A stretch of 64,000 nucleotides of DNA from Imperialibacter roseus (GTDB lineage: Bacteria > Bacteroidota > Bacteroidia > Cytophagales > Cyclobacteriaceae), in assembly GCF_032999765.1 (NCBI RefSeq), contig NZ_CP136051.1:3014417-3078416 (forward strand). The letters are read 5' to 3'. The notes under the pieces are model-generated. The model ran no database searches, had not been told where the DNA came from, and saw nothing but the letters and a program-made list of their open reading frames with translations. Each line of letters starts with the position of its first letter. The stretch's first letter is position 1. The position numbers were made by a program, and so were the translations under genes. Below, one piece after another: positions 1 through 7,710 of the stretch.

Positions 1-2160
1 GTCAGGCCTCATTTGAAACTTGAACACCTTGCTGGTGGTGCCCTTGCCGCCTTCCATGTGAAAAGGGGTTCGGGTGCTAATCGTTGCCCAAAGCCCTCTA
101 CCCTTCCAGCCCGCCTCAGGGTCGTCGATTCTTCCATCCATCCATTTGGTAAAAAAGCCCAGTGGATATGGAACCCTCAAACGCACAAATTCACCATCTT
201 TCAGTGCTAACAAGGCCTCTGACTCATTTCCCGTATTGATAGGTACATTTTCTCCCAGCCCAAGTGTATTGAATTGGTCTACCCAGGTATAGTAGCTGGC
301 TTCAGCACTCCCCGATGCATCTATGTTTGAGAATTGAGGTAGCGGTTCGGTATAAAACGTCCAACCCTCGGCGCAATGCTGGCCTGTGGCCTCCGGTCCG
401 TTTAAAGGTGCCTTACATTTGCGACGATCAAAGCTGGCCATATGACCACTTGCCAAAGCTACCCAGGCCACGCCGTTCCTATCCACATCCATACCACGGG
501 GAGAAAAGCCCTCTATCGGTTCGCCCGATTCCTTCAAAGGAAGCTCATAGTACTCCACCAGCGCTGTTTCAGGCGGATTAGTACCAGGATCAAGCCTAAC
601 CACTCCGCCAGGGTAACCAAGCGACGAGCCCCATACTGACCCGTCAGGAGCTGGCGATACAGCATAAAGTCCTTTGGTAATACGTTTGTCTTTTTTGGGG
701 TCAACTGGTTGATCCGGTTCCACATAGTCGTCACGTTTGCCATTGCCATTGGTGTCAAGAATCAGAGCAGTCCAGCCTTGAGAGGCTTGTTCATCTCCGG
801 TTTCACGGTATTTCTTTGTATTCAGCCAGCCTATCACCTGCCCGCCTCCACTGGTCCAGAGCGTGTTGTTGGCATCTTCCGCAAACATCAAATGGTGGGT
901 GCTGAAGCAAGTCCTTATGGTCGTATATTTTCTGGTATCCGGGTCATATAGGCCGAGGTGACGATAAGAGCGATCGACGGGAAATAATCTGGCCGATGGG
1001 TGATCCGACCCCGCTTTGCAGAAATCAGGGTTCTCCGGCAGGCCGACGTTGGCCGTTATCCATACTTTCCCTATTTCGTCCATCATGGGATTGTGCACGT
1101 TGGTTTTGCTGTCCCAAATGGCTTCATCACCCCAGTAAACTGACGGCTCCAGGACTTCGCCGGAAACAGACTTTGTTTCCGGGTCTCTTACCGTAAGCGG
1201 CACCTGCCCCGTTGTGCTGGTCATGGGATCGAGCACAGGCAAATAGTCGGTACTCAACTCCGTGGCACCATAAAGCTTTCCGTTGGGGTTGACAGTTGGG
1301 TCACGACGATCGGTCGACACCAGGTCATGCATGTAGGCTTTCGGATCCGCCCAATCCCATTGGCTAATCACCACGTTTCTCTCAATACCCTGCGGACGTG
1401 TAGGTGCTTCAGGCACCTCTCCAGCCGCAATGCGATCTGTCCAGTCAGCAAACATGCTTAATGTGCCATCAGCCCCAATTTGGTGAATACCTGAGACCAT
1501 GCTCGGCCCCGCCTGCCCCGACCTGATGCGGCGCTCCCAAGCATGTTTTGAACTGGCAAAAGTGCCCAGTGTTGGACGAATCTCTCTGGTTCCTTTGCTA
1601 CCAAGCTGATGACACGCCAAACAAGTACCCGACTTTATCCGGGACAGAAACTGGGCTTGTGTCAGCATGCTTTCTGAAATACCGTTTCCTTTGGCACCAG
1701 TTCCCGGGAAATTGGTCTTATTGGGTATATGAAGGAGGGAAAACCAATAGCCACCAGGATAGTAGGCTGCTGCAGCTTTGGCGTCAGGCGCTGACACCGC
1801 CTCTAAATCAACTGAGGAACCTGGCTCCGCTTCCTTTTTTGGTGAATCGATGAGCCCGTAGCCCCTCACCCAAATGGAATAGGTAGCCTCGGGCAGGTCG
1901 GGCAGCAAATATCGTCCCTGGTCATCGGTGACGACAATTTTGGCAAACCGGGTGGGCAGATCAAAAGTTTCTGCAATCACCCAGACGCCGGCCTCCGGGC
2001 CGCCGGGGCCTGTAACAATGCCGCCGATATCGTCTGCGTCCACCTGTGCAGTCTCTTTTCCCGACTGACAGGCACTATAGATTCCGGAAATGAAAATGAG
2101 AACGGCTATTGTCCCGTAAATGGACTGCCTGCCGGGAAGCAATGTTTTGAGCTGGTTCAT
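1..2160 (-). CDS. Secreted CxxCH propeller-like lipoprotein with carboxypeptidase-regulatory domain (3' end outside window)
   Basis: I read an uninterrupted minus-strand frame from the ATG at 2160 to the left edge (720 codons, no stop), so the gene is partial at its C-terminus. The N-terminus has a hydrophobic signal segment ending in a Cys (IYSAC, about residue 34), suggesting a lipoprotein. Residues about 48-105 (GGIVTGPGGPEAGVWV onward) look like a carboxypeptidase regulatory-like beta-sandwich. A CxxCH heme-binding motif (CLACH) lies near residue 180 in the context SGTCLACHQLG. The rest is rich in Trp, Asp and Gly strands (for example DEIGKVWITANVG and SPAPDGSVWGSSLG), as in propeller or SMP-30-like folds. 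It probably acts in the periplasm or at the outer membrane as an electron-transfer or sugar/alcohol-oxidising protein. It lies 91 bases downstream of the AtuA-like gene on the same strand and could belong to that operon. The substrate is unknown. Confidence 0.85.
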   Translation of the reverse strand, partial: MNQLKTLLPGRQSIYGTIAVLIFISGIYSACQSGKETAQVDADDIGGIVTGPGGPEAGVWVIAETFDLPTRFAKIVVTDDQGRYLLPDLPEATYSIWVRGYGLIDSPKKEAEPGSSVDLEAVSAPDAKAAAAYYPGGYWFSLLHIPNKTNFPGTGAKGNGISESMLTQAQFLSRIKSGTCLACHQLGSKGTREIRPTLGTFASSKHAWERRIRSGQAGPSMVSGIHQIGADGTLSMFADWTDRIAAGEVPEAPTRPQGIERNVVISQWDWADPKAYMHDLVSTDRRDPTVNPNGKLYGATELSTDYLPVLDPMTSTTGQVPLTVRDPETKSVSGEVLEPSVYWGDEAIWDSKTNVHNPMMDEIGKVWITANVGLPENPDFCKAGSDHPSARLFPVDRSYRHLGLYDPDTRKYTTIRTCFSTHHLMFAEDANNTLWTSGGGQVIGWLNTKKYRETGDEQASQGWTALILDTNGNGKRDDYVEPDQPVDPKKDKRITKGLYAVSPAPDGSVWGSSLGYPGGVVRLDPGTNPPETALVEYYELPLKESGEPIEGFSPRGMDVDRNGVAWVALASGHMASFDRRKCKAPLNGPEATGQHCAEGWTFYTEPLPQFSNIDASGSAEASYYTWVDQFNTLGLGENVPINTGNESEALLALKDGEFVRLRVPYPLGFFTKWMDGRIDDPEAGWKGRGLWATISTRTPFHMEGGKGTTSKVFKFQMRPD

Positions 2161-2251
2161 GGGTAAGTAGGTAGGTACCTACTAAAGATAACCAGCTGAT
2201 TATTAAGGGCAAAGTGTTTGATTTAATTTGTGAAGAACGGGAAATTTGAAA

Positions 2252-2551
2252 TTATATTTCCATTTCCAGCAAAGCACTGCTCAAGCTTTTCCCATGCGTG
2301 TCGAGGGCGAGAGAGGTGGTAACGCCACTGAGTAACGCCTTTTCGCAGACAAACAATAGCGCATAAACATTGGGCATTTCGTATCGTCTGATTTCACCTG
2401 CTACAATTCCCTTCATGTGTTTGCTCACAGCTTCCACTGTCACTTGCTCGCAAAGCATCGGATAGTCCGTCTCATCGTAGGGTATCAGGGAAAGCGTGGA
2501 AGTGTTTCCTTTGTCGCCTGCCCGGCTGTGCGCTATGTCGTATAATTTCAT
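2252..2551 (-). CDS. Small AtuA-like (ferredoxin-fold) protein
   Basis: A 99-residue protein with the start MKLYDIAHSRAGDKGNTSTL, where the HSRAGDKGN stretch is the hallmark of the small domain that follows DUF1446 in many AtuA (acyclic terpene utilization) proteins. Here it is a separate gene whose ATG overlaps the stop of the preceding AtuA gene by 4 bases (ATGA), which implies translational coupling and probably a heteromeric complex. No signal peptide is visible, so it should be cytoplasmic. The family has no firmly established reaction. Work on terpene-degrading Pseudomonas gave the name, but terpene catabolism genes are not visible here. The split arrangement is common outside Pseudomonas, so I assign only the family. 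Confidence 0.85.
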   Translation of the reverse strand: MKLYDIAHSRAGDKGNTSTLSLIPYDETDYPMLCEQVTVEAVSKHMKGIVAGEIRRYEMPNVYALLFVCEKALLSGVTTSLALDTHGKSLSSALLEMEI

Positions 2552-3870
2552 ATATCTTTGACAGTTACTTGTGGAACAACCAAGCCTCTGGCCAATAAAA
2601 CCGACACAATGCCCACAATCTCATTGACGTATTTTCTGGCACCCCCACCCCCTGCCGGGCCATTGGTGTACAAGGCTTCAACCTCCTCACCCACCAGCGA
2701 AGCCACTTCCATTTTCTGTGCTCTGCCAGCTACTCTCAACCTCACTTCAGCCGGCTCAATTTGTTGATCAAAAGCTCCTCTAAAAATAGCATTTACCCCG
2801 ACAAGGTCTACCCTCAAATCATCCATTCTGTCTTTCAGCCGCTCTTCGATAATTTGTCCTGCCAGCTTAGCCTTTTGAAGCGCATTAGTGCCTGCGTACG
2901 AAATTTCTCCCTCTCCAAGCCAAAATGCCTGGTATCCTACACTCACCTTAAAAGTAGCGGGTTTCGCCTTGCCACCGCCACCAGAAACATGCACCATGTC
3001 CTTGCCAATTTCCTTTAGCCTCACACTGGTAAAGTCTGCAATCACATCAGGCGTGTAGTACTCATGAGGATTTACTACCTCGTAAAGTAGCTGCTCTTTA
3101 CTTGTCATTAGGTTGATCACGCCACCAGTGCCGTTCACTTTACTGATGACCGCCGATCCGTCGGCCGACACCTCTGCGATTGGGAAGCCCAGCTGGGCGG
3201 GATTCGGTACATCTTTTTTACCCGGATCCATAAAATAGCCCCCGGTAATTTGTCCGGCGCATTCCATCAGGTGACCAATCACGGTGCCTTTTCCCAGAAA
3301 GTCGTAATCGTCCGTTTCCCAGCCAAATGCATATACCATAGGTGCCAGAAACAGCGACGGATCCGCCACTCTACCAGTAATGATAATATCGGCACCCGAT
3401 TCCAAGGCAGGAAGAATGGCGTCTATGCCGATGTAAGCATTGGCAGAAAGGAGCTGCCCTGCTTCCTTAAGTGGGCGCCCCGTTTCCATTGCCTGCTGAG
3501 CGGGATCTATTTGCCCAAAAACGTCGTCGCCAGTTACGGCGGCTACCTTTACTGACAAGTGCAGCTCTTTGGCTATTTCCAGCACTTTGTCAACTGCAGC
3601 CAGGGGATTGGCTGCACCCATATTTGTGATCAGCCTTACTTTGTTTTTCACCAAATGTGGCAGTAGCGACCTTATCCTCCGCTCGAGTAGTGGGTCATAT
3701 CCTTTGGACGGATCGGCTTGCTTTCGCTTCTGAGCCAGGGCTATTGTTCTCTCGGCCAGGCATTCCAATACAAGGTAATCGAGGTCGCCTTTTTCGGCAA
3801 GCACAACTGCCGGTTCCAACCTGTCGCCAGAAAAACCTGCCCCACCGCCGATTCTTATTTTTTTCTTCAT
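2548..3870 (-). CDS. AtuA family (DUF1446) acyclic terpene utilization-like protein
   Basis: A 440-residue cytoplasmic protein that starts KKKIRIGGGAGFSGDRLEPA. This, with the GDDVFGQ and IITGRVADPSLFLAP segments, is typical of the DUF1446/AtuA core domain, which normally spans about 440 residues, so the gene looks complete. A Gly-rich loop (VSGGGGKAKPATFKVSVGY) and a C-terminal GPAGGGGARKY segment are also characteristic. Its start is 3 bases beyond the stop of the CitMHS transporter gene and its end overlaps the small AtuA-like gene. The two products probably act together on an organic acid, or its CoA ester, imported by the neighbouring transporter. The AtuA reaction is not settled in the literature, so the substrate is inference from context only. 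Confidence 0.88.
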   Translation of the reverse strand: MKKKIRIGGGAGFSGDRLEPAVVLAEKGDLDYLVLECLAERTIALAQKRKQADPSKGYDPLLERRIRSLLPHLVKNKVRLITNMGAANPLAAVDKVLEIAKELHLSVKVAAVTGDDVFGQIDPAQQAMETGRPLKEAGQLLSANAYIGIDAILPALESGADIIITGRVADPSLFLAPMVYAFGWETDDYDFLGKGTVIGHLMECAGQITGGYFMDPGKKDVPNPAQLGFPIAEVSADGSAVISKVNGTGGVINLMTSKEQLLYEVVNPHEYYTPDVIADFTSVRLKEIGKDMVHVSGGGGKAKPATFKVSVGYQAFWLGEGEISYAGTNALQKAKLAGQIIEERLKDRMDDLRVDLVGVNAIFRGAFDQQIEPAEVRLRVAGRAQKMEVASLVGEEVEALYTNGPAGGGGARKYVNEIVGIVSVLLARGLVVPQVTVKDI

Positions 3871-3873
3871 GGT

Positions 3874-5163
3874 TTAGAAACTTATCGCACCAATGAGGAT
3901 CGACATTGTCAGCATAATCATTGTGACTAAAAAAGCCCACGGAATGGTTTTCCGCTGATGATCACCTAAGTCCACCCCTGTGAGACCAATCAACAGAAAA
4001 GTAGCGCCTGTTAGCGGGCTTACAGGAAAGCCGGTGGTCATCTGACCTAAAATGGCTGCTCTGGCTACTTCTATGGCCTCACCATTGAAGTGATCAGCGG
4101 TTGTTCCCAGCAATGGTAGTACCCCGAAATAGAAGGAATCCGGATCGAACAGTAAACTGGCGGGCATGCTCACCACTCCCGTCATCAAGGCCAGATGATT
4201 ACCAATACCCGACGGAATATAATTAACAGCCGTAGCCGCCATGGCTTCTATCATGCCCGAGCCTTTCAGAATGCCGGTAAAGCATCCGGCAGCAAACAAA
4301 ATGCTAGCCATTAGCAAAGCTGCTTTTGCATGTGCATCAATCCTCTCTCTTTGCTCCTTAAGGTTGGGGTAATTCACCGTGATGGCTATGACAAAGGCGA
4401 TCATGAAAATGACGTGTGGCGGTGCGAGGGCAGCAATGAGTGCAGTAATGGAAATAACGATCAACGCCGTATTCAGCCAAATTAATTTTGGCCGATGGAG
4501 GCTAATATCCTTTTCGATAGCCATAGTGGAATCAATGACCTGCCCTTGTTCATTCACCCAGCTTCTCTCCTTTTTTCCCAGATACCAGGCAATTCCCAGT
4601 ACCGCCAGCAACCCGCAAATCACAGGGATTAAAATAGGATTGAATAGCTCGGTCACCGGCACTTCGAGCGCTGACGCAGCCCTGATGGTCGGCCCACCCC
4701 AGGGTAAAATATTCATGGTACCAGCTGCCAGGGCAACCACTGTAGCCAATGTAGTTCTTTTCATTCCGATGGCATCATAAAGTGGCAACATAGCTGGCAC
4801 TGTGACCAGAAAGGTGACCGCACCGGAGCCATCGAGGTGGACGATCATGGCGAGAATGGCTGTAACGACAGTAATCCGTGCCGGGTCGTTACCAGCGGCT
4901 TTCAATAGGCGCTTGATAACAGGCTCAAAAGTGCCGGCATCCATCAGGATGCCGAAAAACAAAATAGCAAAGATGAACATCACCGCCGTGGTAGAAATGG
5001 TTTTCACTCCGTCGGTAATATAGGTGACGATCTCCGTTGTGAACCCGCCAATTAACGCAGTGGCAATGGGCACAATGATGAGCGCCACTACAGGAGACAG
5101 TTTTTTGCTCATTACCAAAACAAGCAAAAGCACTATGGTCAAAAGTCCGAGGAACGCCAGCAT
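3874..5163 (-). CDS. CitMHS-family organic acid:cation symporter
   Basis: A 429-residue polytopic inner-membrane protein with about 11-12 hydrophobic segments, starting MLAFLGLLTIVLLLVLVMSKK. The order of segments, with the conserved PWGGPT (near residue 154) and a late TGFPVSPLTGA motif, matches the CitMHS family of metal-citrate/proton symporters (Bacillus CitM and CitH are known members) and its length. The family takes up divalent-metal complexes of citrate or related di- and tricarboxylates. It sits inside a tightly packed operon (3-base gaps on both sides) with two secreted esterases before it and AtuA proteins after it. The likely job is to import an acid freed from an ester. Whether that acid is citrate cannot be told. 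Confidence 0.87.
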   Translation of the reverse strand: MLAFLGLLTIVLLLVLVMSKKLSPVVALIIVPIATALIGGFTTEIVTYITDGVKTISTTAVMFIFAILFFGILMDAGTFEPVIKRLLKAAGNDPARITVVTAILAMIVHLDGSGAVTFLVTVPAMLPLYDAIGMKRTTLATVVALAAGTMNILPWGGPTIRAASALEVPVTELFNPILIPVICGLLAVLGIAWYLGKKERSWVNEQGQVIDSTMAIEKDISLHRPKLIWLNTALIVISITALIAALAPPHVIFMIAFVIAITVNYPNLKEQRERIDAHAKAALLMASILFAAGCFTGILKGSGMIEAMAATAVNYIPSGIGNHLALMTGVVSMPASLLFDPDSFYFGVLPLLGTTADHFNGEAIEVARAAILGQMTTGFPVSPLTGATFLLIGLTGVDLGDHQRKTIPWAFLVTMIMLTMSILIGAISF

Positions 5164-5166
5164 AAG

Positions 5167-6702
5167 CTATTTATTCGCAGATAAAATGGCCGTCATAGTA
5201 TCCAATGCTTCGCCGTCGGCGATCGGCTTTGCTTCAGCTTTAGTTCCCAATAGCATCACTTGCTGGCTGTCCGGTTTGTAAATAGGCCATTCGGGCAAGC
5301 CCGTAGCGTTTGGATTTCCTGTTTTGACGAAATTAGCCCAGTAGGTAGACATCGTCGCTTCCAGTTTCCTGTCTACAGCTTCCCAGGGACGATCAACAAA
5401 CTCCAGGTTGTCGTAGGCGTAGGGAACCTCTCCGGTATGAAATGCGCCATATTTGGCATACTCACCTGTGCCTGGCACCTTTCGGGTAAACCGGTACACA
5501 TACACACTGGTTCTTCCCTGTTTTGCCTGCACATTGGCCCAGGCGTAATTTTGGAGTCCAAAGATCATGTCACGTGACAGATCAAGTTGTGATTGAGCGG
5601 CCTCAGCGTCGTCGGATGCCGGGTAGTAGGTCAGTACTTTTCCGGCATTGCTTCCGTACTGTTGATTGATCTGCGTTTCGAAGTCAGTGGCATTTTTTAC
5701 AGGCCCAAAAAGCAAGCCTTCGTCCTGGTTCCAGCCGGTGAGCAAATCAACGGGGTTTTCTTTGCCCTCGGCGAAAATATCGGCAATGTGCTGAGGAAGT
5801 ACAAAGCCATCTATGATCGGGCCTCTGATCCCCAGCTGACCCTTCATGAGCTCTTGTGGAGACAGTTTTCTTAGGTCTGCCAAGCCAGTAGCACCCAAAG
5901 ATTTCGCAAAAGCAACGCCAGCCTCTTCCGCTGGTGCGAGGGCCTGCTGATTTCTTCCAAAACTGGCTCCACTTTCGGCAATTGCCTTGTTGAACAGCCC
6001 CTTTGCCAGAGGAGTCGCCACCATGCAGTTGACACTCATAGAACCGGCGGATTGGCCGGCTATGGTTACATTGTCAGGATCACCGCCAAAAGCTGCGATG
6101 TTCTCTTTTACCCACTTCAAAGCTGCCACCTGATCCATCAACCCGTAGTTGCCGGAAGCGCTATTTGGTGACTCTTTCGTTAGTTCGGGGTGGGCCAGAA
6201 AGCCAAACACCCCCACCCGATAGTTGATGCTTACAAACACAATTCCCTTGCGGGCCATGGCTTCTCCGTCATAAATAGGCACGCCGCTGCCGCCGCTTTG
6301 GAAGCCTCCTCCATAGATCCACACTAATACCGAACGCTTTTCTTTGGGAGACTTTGCTCCAGTCCAGACGTTGAGGTACAGGCAATTTTCACTGATCGGT
6401 TCCTCCGGAATTAGAAATTCCTGGCTCCACATGCTAAACGGAGCGGGTTTGCCCTGCATCGGGCTTGGTCCAAATGCTGTGCACTCTTTTACCCCCTCCC
6501 ACGGTTTTACGGGCTGAGGGGCTTTCCAACGCAAATCACCGACCGGCGGCGCAGCAAAAGGGATGCCTTTGTAGCTGACCACCTGACCATCGGGTGTAGC
6601 GATGCCAGCTACTTTTCCTGATTTGATCTGAACAACCTGTTTTGCTATTAGCATGGACGAGCCAAACAGCAGGGAACAAAGGATATAAAAAACCTTTTTC
6701 AT
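5167..6702 (-). CDS. Secreted type B carboxylesterase
   Basis: A 511-residue carboxylesterase of the type B (para-nitrobenzyl esterase/cholinesterase) family. The N-terminal 20 residues form a signal peptide (KKVFYILCSLLFGSSMLIA). Motifs seen are the early GKVAGI and SYKGIPFAAPPVGDLRW, the SENCLYLNVW segment, the oxyanion YGGGFQSG, and the nucleophile elbow GQSAG (Ser near residue 218; the family usually has GESAG). A catalytic Glu region (DEGLLFG) and a late GAFHTGEVPY segment supply the likely His. It should hydrolyse carboxylic esters in the periplasm or outside the cell. It lies 5 bases after a second esterase and 3 bases before the CitMHS transporter, suggesting that ester hydrolysis supplies the transported acid. 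Confidence 0.92.
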   Translation of the reverse strand: MKKVFYILCSLLFGSSMLIAKQVVQIKSGKVAGIATPDGQVVSYKGIPFAAPPVGDLRWKAPQPVKPWEGVKECTAFGPSPMQGKPAPFSMWSQEFLIPEEPISENCLYLNVWTGAKSPKEKRSVLVWIYGGGFQSGGSGVPIYDGEAMARKGIVFVSINYRVGVFGFLAHPELTKESPNSASGNYGLMDQVAALKWVKENIAAFGGDPDNVTIAGQSAGSMSVNCMVATPLAKGLFNKAIAESGASFGRNQQALAPAEEAGVAFAKSLGATGLADLRKLSPQELMKGQLGIRGPIIDGFVLPQHIADIFAEGKENPVDLLTGWNQDEGLLFGPVKNATDFETQINQQYGSNAGKVLTYYPASDDAEAAQSQLDLSRDMIFGLQNYAWANVQAKQGRTSVYVYRFTRKVPGTGEYAKYGAFHTGEVPYAYDNLEFVDRPWEAVDRKLEATMSTYWANFVKTGNPNATGLPEWPIYKPDSQQVMLLGTKAEAKPIADGEALDTMTAILSANK

Positions 6703-6707
6703 ATTAC

Positions 6708-7574
6708 TTACTTGACGTACGAACCGTTTTGTTTCAAGACTTTGCTAAAAAATAGCACCTGGTAGGGAAGTGAGTTTTGCCAATATTCCCAAGAGTGTCC
6801 TCCTGGCCTTTCTGAGTAATCGTGTGGCGTTTGGTTGAAAACAAGTCTGCGATGCAGTTCCCGGTTAGGTTCAATAAGAAAGTCGTCGACACCACAATCG
6901 AAAACCAGGCTCACTCCATTGGTTTTCATTTTGTCAGCATAGCTAAGCACCGACGCCGTGATATATTCCTCGGTATTGGCTTCCAAAGGCCCTAATATCT
7001 CTGCAAAAGCCTTTTTCACCCCTTCGGTAGGCTCCGGCGGCAGCTTCCAGCTCACCATGTCAGGGTTCAACGCTCCGCTCATACTCCCGGCAGCACAATA
7101 TAAATCGGGGTGTTTCGACGACAGGTATAATGCACCGTAGCCTCCCATTGATAAACCAGTGATTACACGGCCTTCCTTTTTCGCTATCGTTCGGTAAGTT
7201 TTGTCTATTTTCTCTATCACCTCCTTTGTCAAATACGTCTCAAACTGACTATCCGTCTTCACTTTACTGTCGAGGTAGTAGCTAAAGGCCTCTCCTTCAG
7301 GCATGGCAATGATCAAATTGTACTGATCCGCTAGCTGTTGAATCAGCCCCCTCTCAGGAGTTTTTAAAATCCAGTCATCAAAGTGACCAAAACCTCCGTG
7401 CAAAAGATACAAAACGGGATAGGCAACCTTGCTTTGCGTGTAGGACGCTGGAAGCGCAACAACTGCTTTGTATGACTTGCCCATCACAGCACTGGGAATC
7501 TCAAGGGTGTCTACTTTGGCGGCAAAAGTAAGGACCGGGCTAAGCAAAAAAGTTAAAACAGCAAATCTGAACAT
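6708..7574 (-). CDS. Secreted esterase D-like alpha/beta hydrolase
   Basis: A 288-residue alpha/beta hydrolase of the putative esterase family (PF00756; relatives include S-formylglutathione hydrolase, feruloyl esterases and mycolyltransferases). A signal peptide (MFRFAVLTFLLSPVLTFAA) precedes strands with YPVLYLLHGGFGHFDDW, the nucleophile elbow GLSMGGYGAL (Ser near residue 143) and a terminal His in GGHSWEYW. The Asp of the triad is probably in FDCGVDDFLI. It is the first gene of the minus-strand run toward the AtuA genes, with its start only about 80 bases from the terminator of the next upstream gene, so the operon promoter must lie in 7575-7655. It probably attacks an ester outside the cytoplasm together with the type B esterase. 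Confidence 0.9.
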   Translation of the reverse strand: MFRFAVLTFLLSPVLTFAAKVDTLEIPSAVMGKSYKAVVALPASYTQSKVAYPVLYLLHGGFGHFDDWILKTPERGLIQQLADQYNLIIAMPEGEAFSYYLDSKVKTDSQFETYLTKEVIEKIDKTYRTIAKKEGRVITGLSMGGYGALYLSSKHPDLYCAAGSMSGALNPDMVSWKLPPEPTEGVKKAFAEILGPLEANTEEYITASVLSYADKMKTNGVSLVFDCGVDDFLIEPNRELHRRLVFNQTPHDYSERPGGHSWEYWQNSLPYQVLFFSKVLKQNGSYVK

Positions 7575-7655
7575 AGGATGAATGTCTAAAAGTTAAGTAA
7601 CTAAACTTAGCTCAATTTTTTAATGTGTCAAAGAAACATAATGAATGCTTCAACT

Positions 7656-7689
7656 AAAAAGCCTCAAACCGGGAGGAATGAGGCTTTTA
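7656..7689 (-). terminator. Rho-independent terminator after the sugar dehydrogenase/cytochrome gene
   Basis: The inverted repeat AAAAGCCTC ... GAGGCTTTT with a 14-base loop lies about 25 bases past the minus-strand stop at 7711. On the minus strand the stem is followed by a run of T, which fits intrinsic termination. Confidence 0.75.
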
Positions 7690-7710
7690 TAAATAAGCTT
7701 GAAAGAGGCC

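Noticed and set aside
4379..4780. Plus-strand 133-codon open frame
   Set aside because: It lies entirely inside the CitMHS transporter gene on the opposite strand and has no signature of a protein family. It is a shadow of a membrane-protein coding sequence.
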